Shown here piece by piece: positions 14,135 through 21,803 of a stretch of DNA of 46,693 bases. A program made the translations under genes and the position numbers. The notes beneath the pieces are model-generated. The model worked only from the letters and a program-made list of their open reading frames with translations, ran no database searches and was not told the origin of the DNA. Numbering within the stretch: the stretch's first letter is position 1; every line of letters begins with the position of its first letter. Location: positions 1 through 46,693 of the forward strand of contig DATJZH010000409.1 in assembly GCA_035499215.1 (NCBI GenBank), read 5' to 3'. The stretch comes from DATJZH01 sp035499215. Its GTDB lineage: Bacteria > Actinomycetota > Actinomycetes > Streptosporangiales > Streptosporangiaceae.

Positions 14135-16009
14135 ATGACTGTGCAGGACCGGATCCCGGAGCAGCTGGGGCCCTACCGCCTGATCGAGCGGCTCGGCGAG
14201 GGCGGCATGGGCGTGGTCTACCTTGCCAGGGATCCCGCCCAGCGCATGGTCGCCGTCAAGGCCCTGCGGTCCACCGTGGCCGTTGATCCGACTGCCCGCA
14301 GGCGGCTGGCCCGAGAGGTCGAGATGATGCGCCGCGTGCACAGCCCGTTCGTGGCCCAGGTCATCGACGCGGATGTGACTGCTGACCCGCCCTATATCGT
14401 AACCAGGCACGTGCCGGGCCGCACGCTTGACGACATCGTCGCCGCGACCGGCCCGCTCGGCGGCCTGGCGCTGGCCCGGCTTGCCGGCGGGCTCGCCGCG
14501 GCCCTGACTGCGGTGCACGCGGCGGGAGTCGTGCACCGGGACCTGAAGCCGGGCAACGTCATGCTCGTCAACGGCGAGCCCGTCGTGATCGACTTCGGCA
14601 TCGCCCAGGCGCCCGAGTCAACCAGGATCACCCTGACGGGCATGTTCATGGGCACGCCCGGCTACCTTGCCCCCGAGGTCATCGAGGGCAAGCAGGGCGG
14701 CCCGGCGGCCGACGTGCACTCCTGGGGGGCCACGGTCGCTTTCGCCGCGACCGGGCGGCCGCCCTTCGGCACCGGCTCTTTCGAGACAATCTTCTACCGG
14801 ATCGTGCATGGCCAGCCTGATCTCGACAGGATGCCGGCGCCGCTGGCCTCGCTGGTGGCGCGCGCGCTGGCACGCGACCCGGCGGTCCGGCCCGCCGCTG
14901 CCGAGCTGGCAGCCCGGACCGCCGCCCTCGACCCGGCCGCCCTGGTGCCGGGCCGGGCGGCCGCGGGCGCGCGACCGATTGCGTCCGGGCCGACGGTCTG
15001 CGACCCGCCCGCCGTCGGGGTCAGGCCACGCGGCCGCGCAGCCGCCCGAGCCGCTCCGTGGCCGGCCCGCGGTGCCAGCCGGCCGTTCGCCGCGGGCCGG
15101 CCGGGGCCCGGAGCGGCCTGGCCGGGGCCGGCCGGGCCAGGGCCGGCCGGCCCCGGCCGGGGCACGGCGGGCCCGGGCGCGGCGGGCCTGGCCGGGGATC
15201 TGGGCGCGGCGGGGCTGGCGGCGGGCCCGGCAGGCCTGGCGGGGGCGGGCACGGCGGGCGACTTTCGTGATCTGCTTCCCCCCGTCAGCTACGCGCCGCC
15301 GGCACCCGGCCCGCCGCCACAGCAGCACGCCCCGCGCAGCGGGGCGCCGCCGCAGCCGGGGGCCGCCGGCCCGGCGGCCCGGTCGTCAGTGCGGAGCCCG
15401 CTGGTCATCGGCCTGATTGCGATGCTGATCGCGGTCAGCGTCGCGCTGCCGCTGGCCGGGACCGCGGCGGCGCTCGCCGTCCTGACTGCCCTGCGGGCCT
15501 GTCACCTTACCGGCAGCAGGCTGGCGAAGCGGCAGCTCAGGCAGGGCCGTCGGCCGGCCGACTCCGTCCTGGCCTGCGCGTACTTCCCGGTGGCGCTGTG
15601 CAGGTCGGCGGTGCGCTTCCTGCTGCTGTCGCCGCTGGCCTTGCTCAGCGCCGGGGCGGTGGCCGCGGTCACGCTCATCGGCATGCCGATGCACCCGCTG
15701 CCGCGGGCTCTTGGCTACGGCGCCGGGACGCTGGTCGCCTGCTACGGCCTGGGGCCCGGCTCCGGCAGCTGCCGCAGGCCGCTGGCGCGGGTTCTTGGCG
15801 CGCCCGCCCGCCCCGCCGCCAGGATCGTGACCGCTCTCGTGGTCGCCGCCCTGGCCATCGCCGCGATCGCGACCGCGGGATCTGCCCCGCCGGCTTTCTG
15901 GCCGGCCAGGAATCTGAGCGCGCAGCTCGCGCACATGCCGGGCCTGCACGGCGTGATCACCGACATCCGGCTGTCGATCGTCAGATCCGGCCGCGTGGTC
16001 GGGTTGTGA
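14135..16009 (+). CDS. Membrane-bound Ser/Thr protein kinase (PknB-type catalytic domain, polytopic C-terminus)
   Basis: 624 residues. The kinase domain (about 10-270) is complete: LGEGGMGVVYLA glycine loop, VAVKAL with K42, VVHRDLKPGNVML with D136, K138 and N141, VIDFGIAQ (DFG 153-155), GTPGYLAPEVIEG. Residues about 270-400 are a Gly/Pro/Ala-rich linker. The C-terminal part (about 410-600) has four or five hydrophobic segments, for example PLVIGLIAMLIAVSVALPLA and LLLSPLALLSAGAVAAVTLI, with no PASTA or other known sensor domain. Most PknB-like kinases have one membrane pass and an outside sensor, so this layout is less usual. It converges on a gene for an FHA-HTH protein, a likely substrate or partner. 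An 18-bp duplication covers its stop codon. Confidence 0.93.
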   Translation: MTVQDRIPEQLGPYRLIERLGEGGMGVVYLARDPAQRMVAVKALRSTVAVDPTARRRLAREVEMMRRVHSPFVAQVIDADVTADPPYIVTRHVPGRTLDDIVAATGPLGGLALARLAGGLAAALTAVHAAGVVHRDLKPGNVMLVNGEPVVIDFGIAQAPESTRITLTGMFMGTPGYLAPEVIEGKQGGPAADVHSWGATVAFAATGRPPFGTGSFETIFYRIVHGQPDLDRMPAPLASLVARALARDPAVRPAAAELAARTAALDPAALVPGRAAAGARPIASGPTVCDPPAVGVRPRGRAAARAAPWPARGASRPFAAGRPGPGAAWPGPAGPGPAGPGRGTAGPGAAGLAGDLGAAGLAAGPAGLAGAGTAGDFRDLLPPVSYAPPAPGPPPQQHAPRSGAPPQPGAAGPAARSSVRSPLVIGLIAMLIAVSVALPLAGTAAALAVLTALRACHLTGSRLAKRQLRQGRRPADSVLACAYFPVALCRSAVRFLLLSPLALLSAGAVAAVTLIGMPMHPLPRALGYGAGTLVACYGLGPGSGSCRRPLARVLGAPARPAARIVTALVVAALAIAAIATAGSAPPAFWPARNLSAQLAHMPGLHGVITDIRLSIVRSGRVVGL

Positions 16010-16030
16010 GAAGTGGTCGGGTCGTGAGAA
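15995..16030. repeat. 18-bp tandem duplication spanning the kinase stop codon
   Basis: GTGGTCGGGTTGTGAGAA at 15995-16012 and GTGGTCGGGTCGTGAGAA at 16013-16030, one mismatch. The kinase stop TGA (16007-16009) is inside copy 1; copy 2 fills much of the short gap to the convergent FHA gene. Confidence 0.9.
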
Positions 16031-16047
16031 CTGGCCAGCGGAGTTCC

Positions 16048-16848
16048 TCAGCCGGCCCGCTGCCGGTACGCGCGGGGCCCGGCAGCTGATCGCCGGGGCG
16101 TCCCGCCGCCAGTGCCCCGGCCGCCCTCTGCCGCGACGACCCCGGGGAGCGGCGTCGTCGCGGCGGCCGCGGGCGGGGCGGCGCGCACCGCGGGCCCGCC
16201 GTAGCCGCGGGGGCCCGACGGTGGCGCGCCGCAGGGGGCGGGCGCGGGCGGGTCGGCACCGTCCTGTCGCGGCGGCAGCGGCCTGACCAGCCCGAGGGTC
16301 ACGATCTCGTTGGCAAGCCGGACGCGCCGGTTCGGCCCCTCCGGGATGCGGAATTTCTGATACAAGCGCAGCAGATGCTGCTTCACGGCCGCTTCGGTCA
16401 CTACCAGGTCGGTGGCGATCTCGCGGGCGGTGGCCGGGGCGACGAAGGCCTCGTCCGACAGCGCGGGCCGGCACAGCGAACCCACCACGTCGAGCTCGCG
16501 CCGGGTCAGTTCCGGGGTCGCTGACCTGCGCAGTTCCACTTCCTCCGGGCAGTCCTCGGCCAGCAGGCCGCCGATCCGGCAGCGCGCTGAGCCGAAAGTG
16601 ACGACATCGCCATCCGCCAGCAGGCGCTGGGCAATGAGGCGCCCGTTGACCCGGGTGCCATTTCGCGATAATCCGAAATCAATGACATATGCGTAAGGCC
16701 CGCGACGGACGATCTCGGCGTGCAGCTGCGAGACGCTCGGGTCGGTCAGGCGGATGTCGACGTGGCCGCCGCGCCCGACGGTGGTCACGTCCGGGCCGAG
16801 GGGTATGACAGATCCGCTGTCCTCGATCCGGATATGGGGGGTCTCCAT
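16048..16848 (-). CDS. FHA domain protein with LuxR/GerE-like helix-turn-helix
   Basis: 266 residues, ATG with AGGAGG seven bases upstream. Residues about 5-95 are an FHA phosphothreonine-binding domain: TVGRGGHVDIRL, SVSQLHAEIV, LSRNGTRVNGRL; the conserved GR, S-x2-H and NGT residues are all present. Residues about 112-185 look like a helix-turn-helix (PELTRRELDVVGSL; AREIATDLVVTEAAVKQHLL; RLYQKFRI). The last 70 residues are a Pro/Gly/Ala-rich tail. A phospho-reader joined to DNA binding suggests a transcription factor controlled by a Ser/Thr kinase, as known for EmbR-type proteins. The convergent neighbour is such a kinase. Targets are unknown. It is divergent from the citrate synthase relic. 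Confidence 0.85.
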   Translation of the reverse strand: METPHIRIEDSGSVIPLGPDVTTVGRGGHVDIRLTDPSVSQLHAEIVRRGPYAYVIDFGLSRNGTRVNGRLIAQRLLADGDVVTFGSARCRIGGLLAEDCPEEVELRRSATPELTRRELDVVGSLCRPALSDEAFVAPATAREIATDLVVTEAAVKQHLLRLYQKFRIPEGPNRRVRLANEIVTLGLVRPLPPRQDGADPPAPAPCGAPPSGPRGYGGPAVRAAPPAAAATTPLPGVVAAEGGRGTGGGTPRRSAAGPRAYRQRAG

Positions 16849-17051
16849 GACCGTTCCTCCTGCCCGCCGGAGCAGTCACTGATATCTCACTGTTCAGCTA
16901 CCCTGCCGCGGCTGCTTCCTACCCTGTTCGACAGCACCGGCCGGCCAGGGCGCAGTCTGGGCCGGACTGCTGGCCTTATCCACGGTGGCCGCCTCGGAAC
17001 GGTCAGGCCGCGCAAGTACACTGCCGAGCGAGGCGGCCGGAAGGAACACTT

Positions 17052-17345
17052 ATGGCGGAAAGACCGTCCAGGGGACTGGACGACGTCATCGCCGCGTCGA
17101 CCGCGGTGAGCGACATGGACGGCCGGGCGGGCCGCCTGCCCTGCCGCGGCTACGACATCAGCCAGCTCCTCGGAGCCGCCACCTTCGAAGAGATCGCACG
17201 CCTCGCGCAGCGCGGGTCCGTGCCGAGCCGGGGCGAGCTTCACGGCTACCGGGCTGAGCAGCACGCGGACGACCGGCTGATCAGGCCGGACAGTGAGTAC
17301 ATCGGGGCGGGCGGGCTGAGCCGGGTGCCGCTGGAGCTGAAGTGA
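17052..17345 (+). pseudogene. Internally deleted citrate synthase remnant (97 codons, still open)
   Basis: ATG 17052 with AGGA six bases upstream. Residues 1-70 match the N-terminus of citrate/2-methylcitrate synthases: GLDDVIAASTAVSDMDGRAG, LPCRGYDISQLL, ATFEEIARL, VPSRGEL. Residues 71-97 match the extreme C-terminus: DDRLIRPDSEYIGAGGLSRV-P (usual form NRLIRPxAEYVGP). The 270 or so residues between, with all active-site His and Asp residues, are missing, yet the frame is kept and the stop overlaps the next start (GTGA). It cannot be an active synthase. It may be a relic kept because it carries the ribosome entry for the next gene, or a small dimerisation fragment. Assignment by recalled family patterns. 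Confidence 0.75.
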
Positions 17346-17671
17346 GGCATGCCGTGCCGGGCGCATCCCGGCAGCAGCGGAGCAGCCCGGCCACCGGCCC
17401 GGTCCGGCACCCTGACCAGTTGGCGTACTGGATGGTGCTCTGCGGAGCCCTCCTCGGCCTGCTGGCAGTCATCGTCGGTGCGAGCTACGTCAGGGGCGGT
17501 ACGTTGGGACTGGCGGGGGTCCTGCTGGCCGCCGCGGTAGCCAGGCTCGTCCTGCCCGAGCGCCGGGCGGGCATGCTCAGATCCCGGCGGCGGCTGGCGG
17601 ACGCAGCGGCGCTAGGCGCGCTGGGCATCGGCGTGCTCGTCGCGGGCCTGGTGCTGCCGGCCCCACCCTGA
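17342..17671 (+). CDS. DUF3017 family small membrane protein
   Basis: 109 residues. GTG 17342 overlaps the stop of the citrate synthase remnant by four bases (GTGA), so translation is probably coupled. After a polar N-terminus (about 25 residues) there are three hydrophobic segments: YWMVLCGALLGLLAVIVGAS, TLGLAGVLLAAAVARLVLP, and AAALGALGIGVLVAGLVLP. The block LVLPERRAGMLRSRRR between segments two and three is the pattern I associate with DUF3017. In many actinobacteria this protein sits between folD and mdh, as I recall; here mdh is near but folD is 24 kb away. Function is unknown. Confidence 0.8.
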   Translation: MRHAVPGASRQQRSSPATGPVRHPDQLAYWMVLCGALLGLLAVIVGASYVRGGTLGLAGVLLAAAVARLVLPERRAGMLRSRRRLADAAALGALGIGVLVAGLVLPAPP

Positions 17672-17800
17672 CGCGATGGCTGCGCGGCCGGCCCGTCCAG
17701 ACGGGCCGCCGGCGACGCCGGGTCGGCCAGGGCCAGGTGAGCCTGACGCGGTACCTTCTGGCGCCAGGATCGACGGACTGAAGGAAAGGGAATCAGCGGC

Positions 17801-19033
17801 ATGTCCAAGATCAAGGTAGCCAATCCCGTCGCGGAGCTCGACGGCGATGAGATGACGCGGATCATATGGCAGTTCATCAAGGACCAGCTGATCCTGCCCT
17901 ACCTGGACATTGAGCTGAGATACTACGACCTGTCGATCCAGCACAGGGATGCCACCGATGACCAGGTGACGGTGGATGCCGCGAACGCCATCAAGAACTG
18001 TGGCGTCGGCGTCAAATGCGCCACGATCACCCCGGATGAGGCCCGGGTGGCCGAGTTCGGGCTGAAGCGGATGTGGCTATCCCCCAACGGGACAATCCGC
18101 AATATCCTGGGCGGCGTCGTGTTCCGTGAGCCGATCGTGGTGTCCAGCATCCCGAGGTTCGTACCCGGCTGGACCAGCCCGATCATCATCGGCCGCCACG
18201 CGCATGGCGATCAGTACCGGGCGACTGACTTCGTCGTGCCCGGCCGGGGAACGGTGACTATCTCCTTCCGGCCCGATGGCGCGGGCGAGCCGCTCGACTT
18301 CGAGGTGGCGCAGTACACCGGCGGCGGCGTGGCCATGGGCATGTACAACTTCGACGATTCGATCCGCGACTTCGCCCGTGCGACCATGCGGTACGCGCTC
18401 GACCGGCGCTACCCGCTCTACCTGTCCACCAAGAACACGATCCTGAAAGCCTACGACGGACGCTTCAAGGACATCTTCGCCGAGGTATTCGAGACCGAGT
18501 TCAAGTCCGAGTTCGAGGCAGCGGGAATCGGCTACGAGCACCGGCTGATCGATGACATGGTGGCGCAGGTGATCAAGGGTGACGGCGGCATCGTCTGGGC
18601 CTTGAAGAACTACGACGGTGACGTCGAGTCTGACATCGTGGCCCAGGGTTTCGGCTCGCTGGGCCTGATGACCAGCGTGCTGCTGACGCCGGACGGCAAG
18701 ACCATCGAGGCCGAGGCCGCTCACGGCACAGTGACCCGGCATTACCGCCAGCACCAGCAGGGCCTGCCGACGTCCACCAACCCCATTGCCTCGATCTTCG
18801 CCTGGACCAGGGGCCTGGCCTACCGCGGCAAGCTGGATGGCACCCCGGAGGTCACCGCGTTCGCCGACACCCTCGAGCGGGTGTGCGTTCAGACCGTGCT
18901 GGGCGGCAAGATGACCAAGGACCTGGCCCTGCTCGTGGGCGGCCAGGCACAGTACCTGACGACAGAGGAATTCCTGGCCGCGCTGGCTCAGAACCTGCGG
19001 GCAGCGATGGCCGTGAGTGCAGGCCAGCAGTAG
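17801..19033 (+). CDS. icd: NADP-dependent isocitrate dehydrogenase (homodimeric, eukaryote-like type)
   Basis: 410 residues, ATG 17801 with GGAAAGG about 13 bases upstream. Converts isocitrate to 2-oxoglutarate and CO2 with NADP. Motifs: VAELDGDEMTRIIW at the N-terminus, LKRMWLSPNGTIRNILGG (substrate Ser/Asn/Arg loop), PIIIGRHAHGDQYRATDF, YLSTKNTILKAYDGRFKDIF, MVAQVIKGDGGIVWALKNYD (metal-binding Asp), and EAEAAHGTVTRHYRQHQQG (NADP-binding). Length about 405-410 is typical of this subgroup and unlike the monomeric 740-residue enzyme of some Streptomyces. Followed by a repeat-rich gap and mdh. Confidence 0.97.
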   Translation: MSKIKVANPVAELDGDEMTRIIWQFIKDQLILPYLDIELRYYDLSIQHRDATDDQVTVDAANAIKNCGVGVKCATITPDEARVAEFGLKRMWLSPNGTIRNILGGVVFREPIVVSSIPRFVPGWTSPIIIGRHAHGDQYRATDFVVPGRGTVTISFRPDGAGEPLDFEVAQYTGGGVAMGMYNFDDSIRDFARATMRYALDRRYPLYLSTKNTILKAYDGRFKDIFAEVFETEFKSEFEAAGIGYEHRLIDDMVAQVIKGDGGIVWALKNYDGDVESDIVAQGFGSLGLMTSVLLTPDGKTIEAEAAHGTVTRHYRQHQQGLPTSTNPIASIFAWTRGLAYRGKLDGTPEVTAFADTLERVCVQTVLGGKMTKDLALLVGGQAQYLTTEEFLAALAQNLRAAMAVSAGQQ

Positions 19034-19046
19034 CCAGCGCGAGCAA

Positions 19047-19167
19047 GGCCGGCCAGGACGCGGCCAGCCAGCACGGGGCCGGCCGGCTCAGGCCGGCCAG
19101 CCAGCAGGACGGCAGGCCGGCCCAGGCCGACCGGTCGGCACGAGGGCAGCCGGCCCGGGCCGGCCAG
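19047..19167. repeat. GGCCGGCCAG-rich repeat tract between icd and mdh
   Basis: Three exact copies of GGCCGGCCAG (19047-19056, 19091-19100, 19158-19167). A longer 13-base match CGGCCAGCCAGCA occurs at 19061-19073 and 19094-19106. The 166-base gap between icd and mdh is made mostly of these and related words. Many contain GGCCGGCC, a perfect palindrome, so the RNA could fold strongly. Confidence 0.7.
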
Positions 19168-19199
19168 CCCGGATACGCCCAGCAAAGGAGAGCACCGAA

Positions 19200-20156
19200 A
19201 TGGCCCGCACAGGCAAGGTAACCGTCGTCGGAGCCGGGTTCTACGGCTCGACCACCGCGCAGCGGCTCGCCGAGTACGACATCTTCGATGAGGTCGTGCT
19301 GACCGACATCGTCGAGGGCAAGCCAGAGGGGCTGGCCCTGGACATGAACCAGTCGCGCCCGGTCGAGGGCTTCGAGACGAAGGTCACCGGCCAGACCACC
19401 GGACCCGCGGGCGAGGGCTACGAGGCGATCGCCGGCTCGGGCATCATCGTGATCACTGCCGGGCTGCCCCGCAAGCCGGGCATGAGCCGGATGGATCTGA
19501 TCGGCGTCAACGCCAAGATCGTCCGCAGCGTCACCGAGCAGGCCGTCAAGCACGCTCCTGAGGCGGTGCTCATCGTGGTCTCCAATCCGCTGGATGAGAT
19601 GACCGCTCTGGCGGCGAAAGTCTCCGGATTCCCGGCCAGCCGGGTCATGGGCCAGGCGGGCATGCTCGACACAGCGCGCTTCAGCTATTTCGTCGCCGAC
19701 CGCCTCGGCGTTCCCGTTTCGTCGGTGCGGACACTGACGCTGGGCTCGCACGGCGACACGATGGTCCCCGTTCCCTCTGCCTGCGCTGTCGACGGCAGGC
19801 CGCTGGCCGACCTGCTGCCCGCCGCGGACATCGATGCGCTGGTCGAGCGCACCAGGAATGGCGGAGCCGAGATCGTCGGCCTGCTGAAGACCGGTTCTGC
19901 GTACTATGCCCCGTCAGCTGCGGCAGCCCGGATGGCCCGCGAGGTCGCGACGGACTCTGGCTCCGTCCTGCCCGTCTGCGCCTGGGTGGATGGCCAGTAC
20001 GGGATTTCCGGCGTCTTCCTCGGCGTCGAGGCGGAGATCGGCGCCACCGGTATCCGGCGGGTCGTCGAGCGTGACCTGACGCCCGATGAGCTGGCTGCCC
20101 TGCGGTCAGCTGCCGAGGCCGTGCGGGCCAAGCAGGCCGACGTCGCCAGCCTGTAA
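19200..20156 (+). CDS. mdh: Malate dehydrogenase (LDH-like type)
   Basis: 318 residues; ATG 19200 with AAAGGAG nine bases upstream. The frame is open further upstream only through the repeat tract, which is not coding-like. Oxidises malate to oxaloacetate with NAD. Rossmann start KVTVVGAGFYGSTTAQRLAE, NAD-binding acid in VVLTDIVEGKPEGLALDM, substrate arginines in GLPRKPGMSRMDL, catalytic His in TLGSHGDTMVPVP. The Arg in PRKPGMSR argues for malate and against lactate. This is the lactate-dehydrogenase-like MDH group, not the group found next to folD in Streptomyces. It shares orientation with icd. Confidence 0.95.
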   Translation: MARTGKVTVVGAGFYGSTTAQRLAEYDIFDEVVLTDIVEGKPEGLALDMNQSRPVEGFETKVTGQTTGPAGEGYEAIAGSGIIVITAGLPRKPGMSRMDLIGVNAKIVRSVTEQAVKHAPEAVLIVVSNPLDEMTALAAKVSGFPASRVMGQAGMLDTARFSYFVADRLGVPVSSVRTLTLGSHGDTMVPVPSACAVDGRPLADLLPAADIDALVERTRNGGAEIVGLLKTGSAYYAPSAAAARMAREVATDSGSVLPVCAWVDGQYGISGVFLGVEAEIGATGIRRVVERDLTPDELAALRSAAEAVRAKQADVASL

Positions 20157-20265
20157 CGCCGCCCAGCCGCAGACCGGGCACATCGCCTGCCCGGGGGGCG
20201 GCGGGCACCGGGCGCGGCAGGCGCCGGGCTGGGCTCGCCGCGTCGACCTGGACTGCTTAGACTGT

Positions 20266-20295
20266 GCGGACACCGCGTCGCTGTGCGGTGTCCGC
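20266..20295 (+). terminator. GC-rich hairpin downstream of mdh
   Basis: Perfect 11-bp stem GCGGACACCGC / GCGGTGTCCGC with an 8-base loop, 109 bases after the mdh stop and 67 before the next start. No T-run follows, as is common for actinobacterial hairpin terminators. TAGACT at 20258-20263 could be a -10 box, in which case the hairpin would lie at the very start of the next mRNA. Confidence 0.6.
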
Positions 20296-20361
20296 CGCGG
20301 CCGGTGGCATTACCGCCAGCGTCATCGTGTCCGGTCGACAGCCGAGGTCAGGGATCCAGAC

Positions 20362-21690
20362 GTGAAGGGCGTCGGCTGGGACGTCATCATCGTCCTGGTC
20401 ATCATTCTCATCGGGGGCTTCTTCGCGGGCGCCGAGATGGCCCTCGTGTCCCTCCGCGAGGGTCAGGTACGGGTGCTGGCCAGGCGCGGCAAGCGCGGTA
20501 AGCGCGCCGCGCGGCTTGCGCAGGACCCGAACAGGTTCCTGTCGGCGGTCCAGATCGGCGTGACCGTCGCGACTTTGCTGTCGGGTGCGTTCGGCGCCGC
20601 GACCTTGGCCAGTGACCTTCGCAAGGTGCTGGGCAGGCACATCTCACCAGGTCTGGCCTCGGCGCTTTCGCTGGTCGCCGTCACGCTGGCTATCTCGTTC
20701 TTCACGCTGATCCTCGGGGAGCTGGCGCCCAAGCGCATCGCCCTGCAGCGGGCCGAGCGGGTGTCGCTGGCAGCGGCCCCGGTGCTGGACCGGCTTGCCA
20801 CGCTGGCCCGGCCGCTGGTCTGGCTGCTGTCCCGGTCGACCAACCTGGTGGTGCGGCTGCTCGGCGGCGACCCGGCCATAAGCCGCGGAGTCATGACCGA
20901 CGAGGAGCTCCGTGACCTGGTGGCCGGAAACCAGACGCTCAGCGCCGACGAGCGCCACATCGTCGGCGAGGTCTTCGACGCGGGCAAGCGCCAGATCCGC
21001 GAGGTCCTGATGCCGCGGACCGAAGTCGAGTTCCTGCCCGCCGATATGACGCTGCAGGACGCGGCGCAGATCGTGGCCAAAGAGCCCTACTCCCGCTTTC
21101 CCGTCTACCGGGAGTCCTATGACGACGTCGTCGGCTTCGTGCACGCACGGGACCTGCTCGATCCCGGTGCGGTGAACGGGCTGTCCCGCCAGGTCGGCGA
21201 GATGTGCCGGCCGGTAAAGCTGCTGCCGACGAGCAAGACCGTGCTGTCGGCCCTGTCGGAGATGCGCAAAGACCGGGCGCACCTGGCGATCGTGGTCGAC
21301 GAGTACGGCGGCACGGCAGGCATTGTGACGCTCGAGGATCTGGTCGAGGAGCTCATCGGCGACATCCAGGACGAGTACGACCTCGATGCGGGGAACCCCA
21401 GGCACCTCCTCGGCGGTGAGCTAGAGGTCGACGGCCTGCTGAACCTGGATGAGTTCGCCGAGCAGACCGGGATCGAGCTGCCGGAGGGGCCGTATGAGAC
21501 CGTCGCCGGCTATCTGCTCGCTGCGCTCGGCCATCTGCCCGGCCTGGGCGAGTCCGTCGAGGTAGCCGGGCGGAAGCTGACGGTTACCCAGCTGGACGGG
21601 CGCCGGATAGCCCGGCTGCGGGTAGGCCCGGCCGAGGCGCCCGCGGCCCCGGCAGCAGCACAGCAGGAACCGGGCGCAGCAGCCCACTAG
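20362..21690 (+). CDS. CNNM/HlyC-CorC family membrane protein with CBS pair
   Basis: 442 residues from GTG 20362 (AGGGA seven bases upstream); the frame is open further up, but that region holds the hairpin. N-terminal CNNM membrane domain with four hydrophobic segments (VIIVLVIILIGGFFAGAEMA, QIGVTVATLLSGAFGAATLA, ALSLVAVTLAISFFTLILGE, and the region around 150-175), including the FFAGAEMALVS and LGELAPKRIAL signatures. Then two CBS motifs: REVLMPRTEVEFLPADM and HLAIVVDEYGGTAGIVTLED, then the CorC/HlyC transporter-associated domain (ELEVDGLLNLDEFAEQTG). Family members are linked to Mg2+/Co2+ efflux. Older 'hemolysin' names are misleading. Confidence 0.93.
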   Translation: MKGVGWDVIIVLVIILIGGFFAGAEMALVSLREGQVRVLARRGKRGKRAARLAQDPNRFLSAVQIGVTVATLLSGAFGAATLASDLRKVLGRHISPGLASALSLVAVTLAISFFTLILGELAPKRIALQRAERVSLAAAPVLDRLATLARPLVWLLSRSTNLVVRLLGGDPAISRGVMTDEELRDLVAGNQTLSADERHIVGEVFDAGKRQIREVLMPRTEVEFLPADMTLQDAAQIVAKEPYSRFPVYRESYDDVVGFVHARDLLDPGAVNGLSRQVGEMCRPVKLLPTSKTVLSALSEMRKDRAHLAIVVDEYGGTAGIVTLEDLVEELIGDIQDEYDLDAGNPRHLLGGELEVDGLLNLDEFAEQTGIELPEGPYETVAGYLLAALGHLPGLGESVEVAGRKLTVTQLDGRRIARLRVGPAEAPAAPAAAQQEPGAAAH

Positions 21691-21803
21691 AATGAGCGGA
21701 CCCAGCCGTGCGCGGCCGCTGCGGCGTCGCGGCAGCGCGATGCCCGGCCCGGCTTCGGGCGCCGGGGCAGGCCGGCGGCACCGCCCTCTCGGAAGGTAGC
21801 ACC

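Noticed and set aside
19017..19199. N-terminal extension of mdh through the repeat tract
   Set aside because: Sequence is a simple repeat, overlaps the icd end, and the ATG at 19200 has a strong ribosome site and the usual MDH N-terminus.
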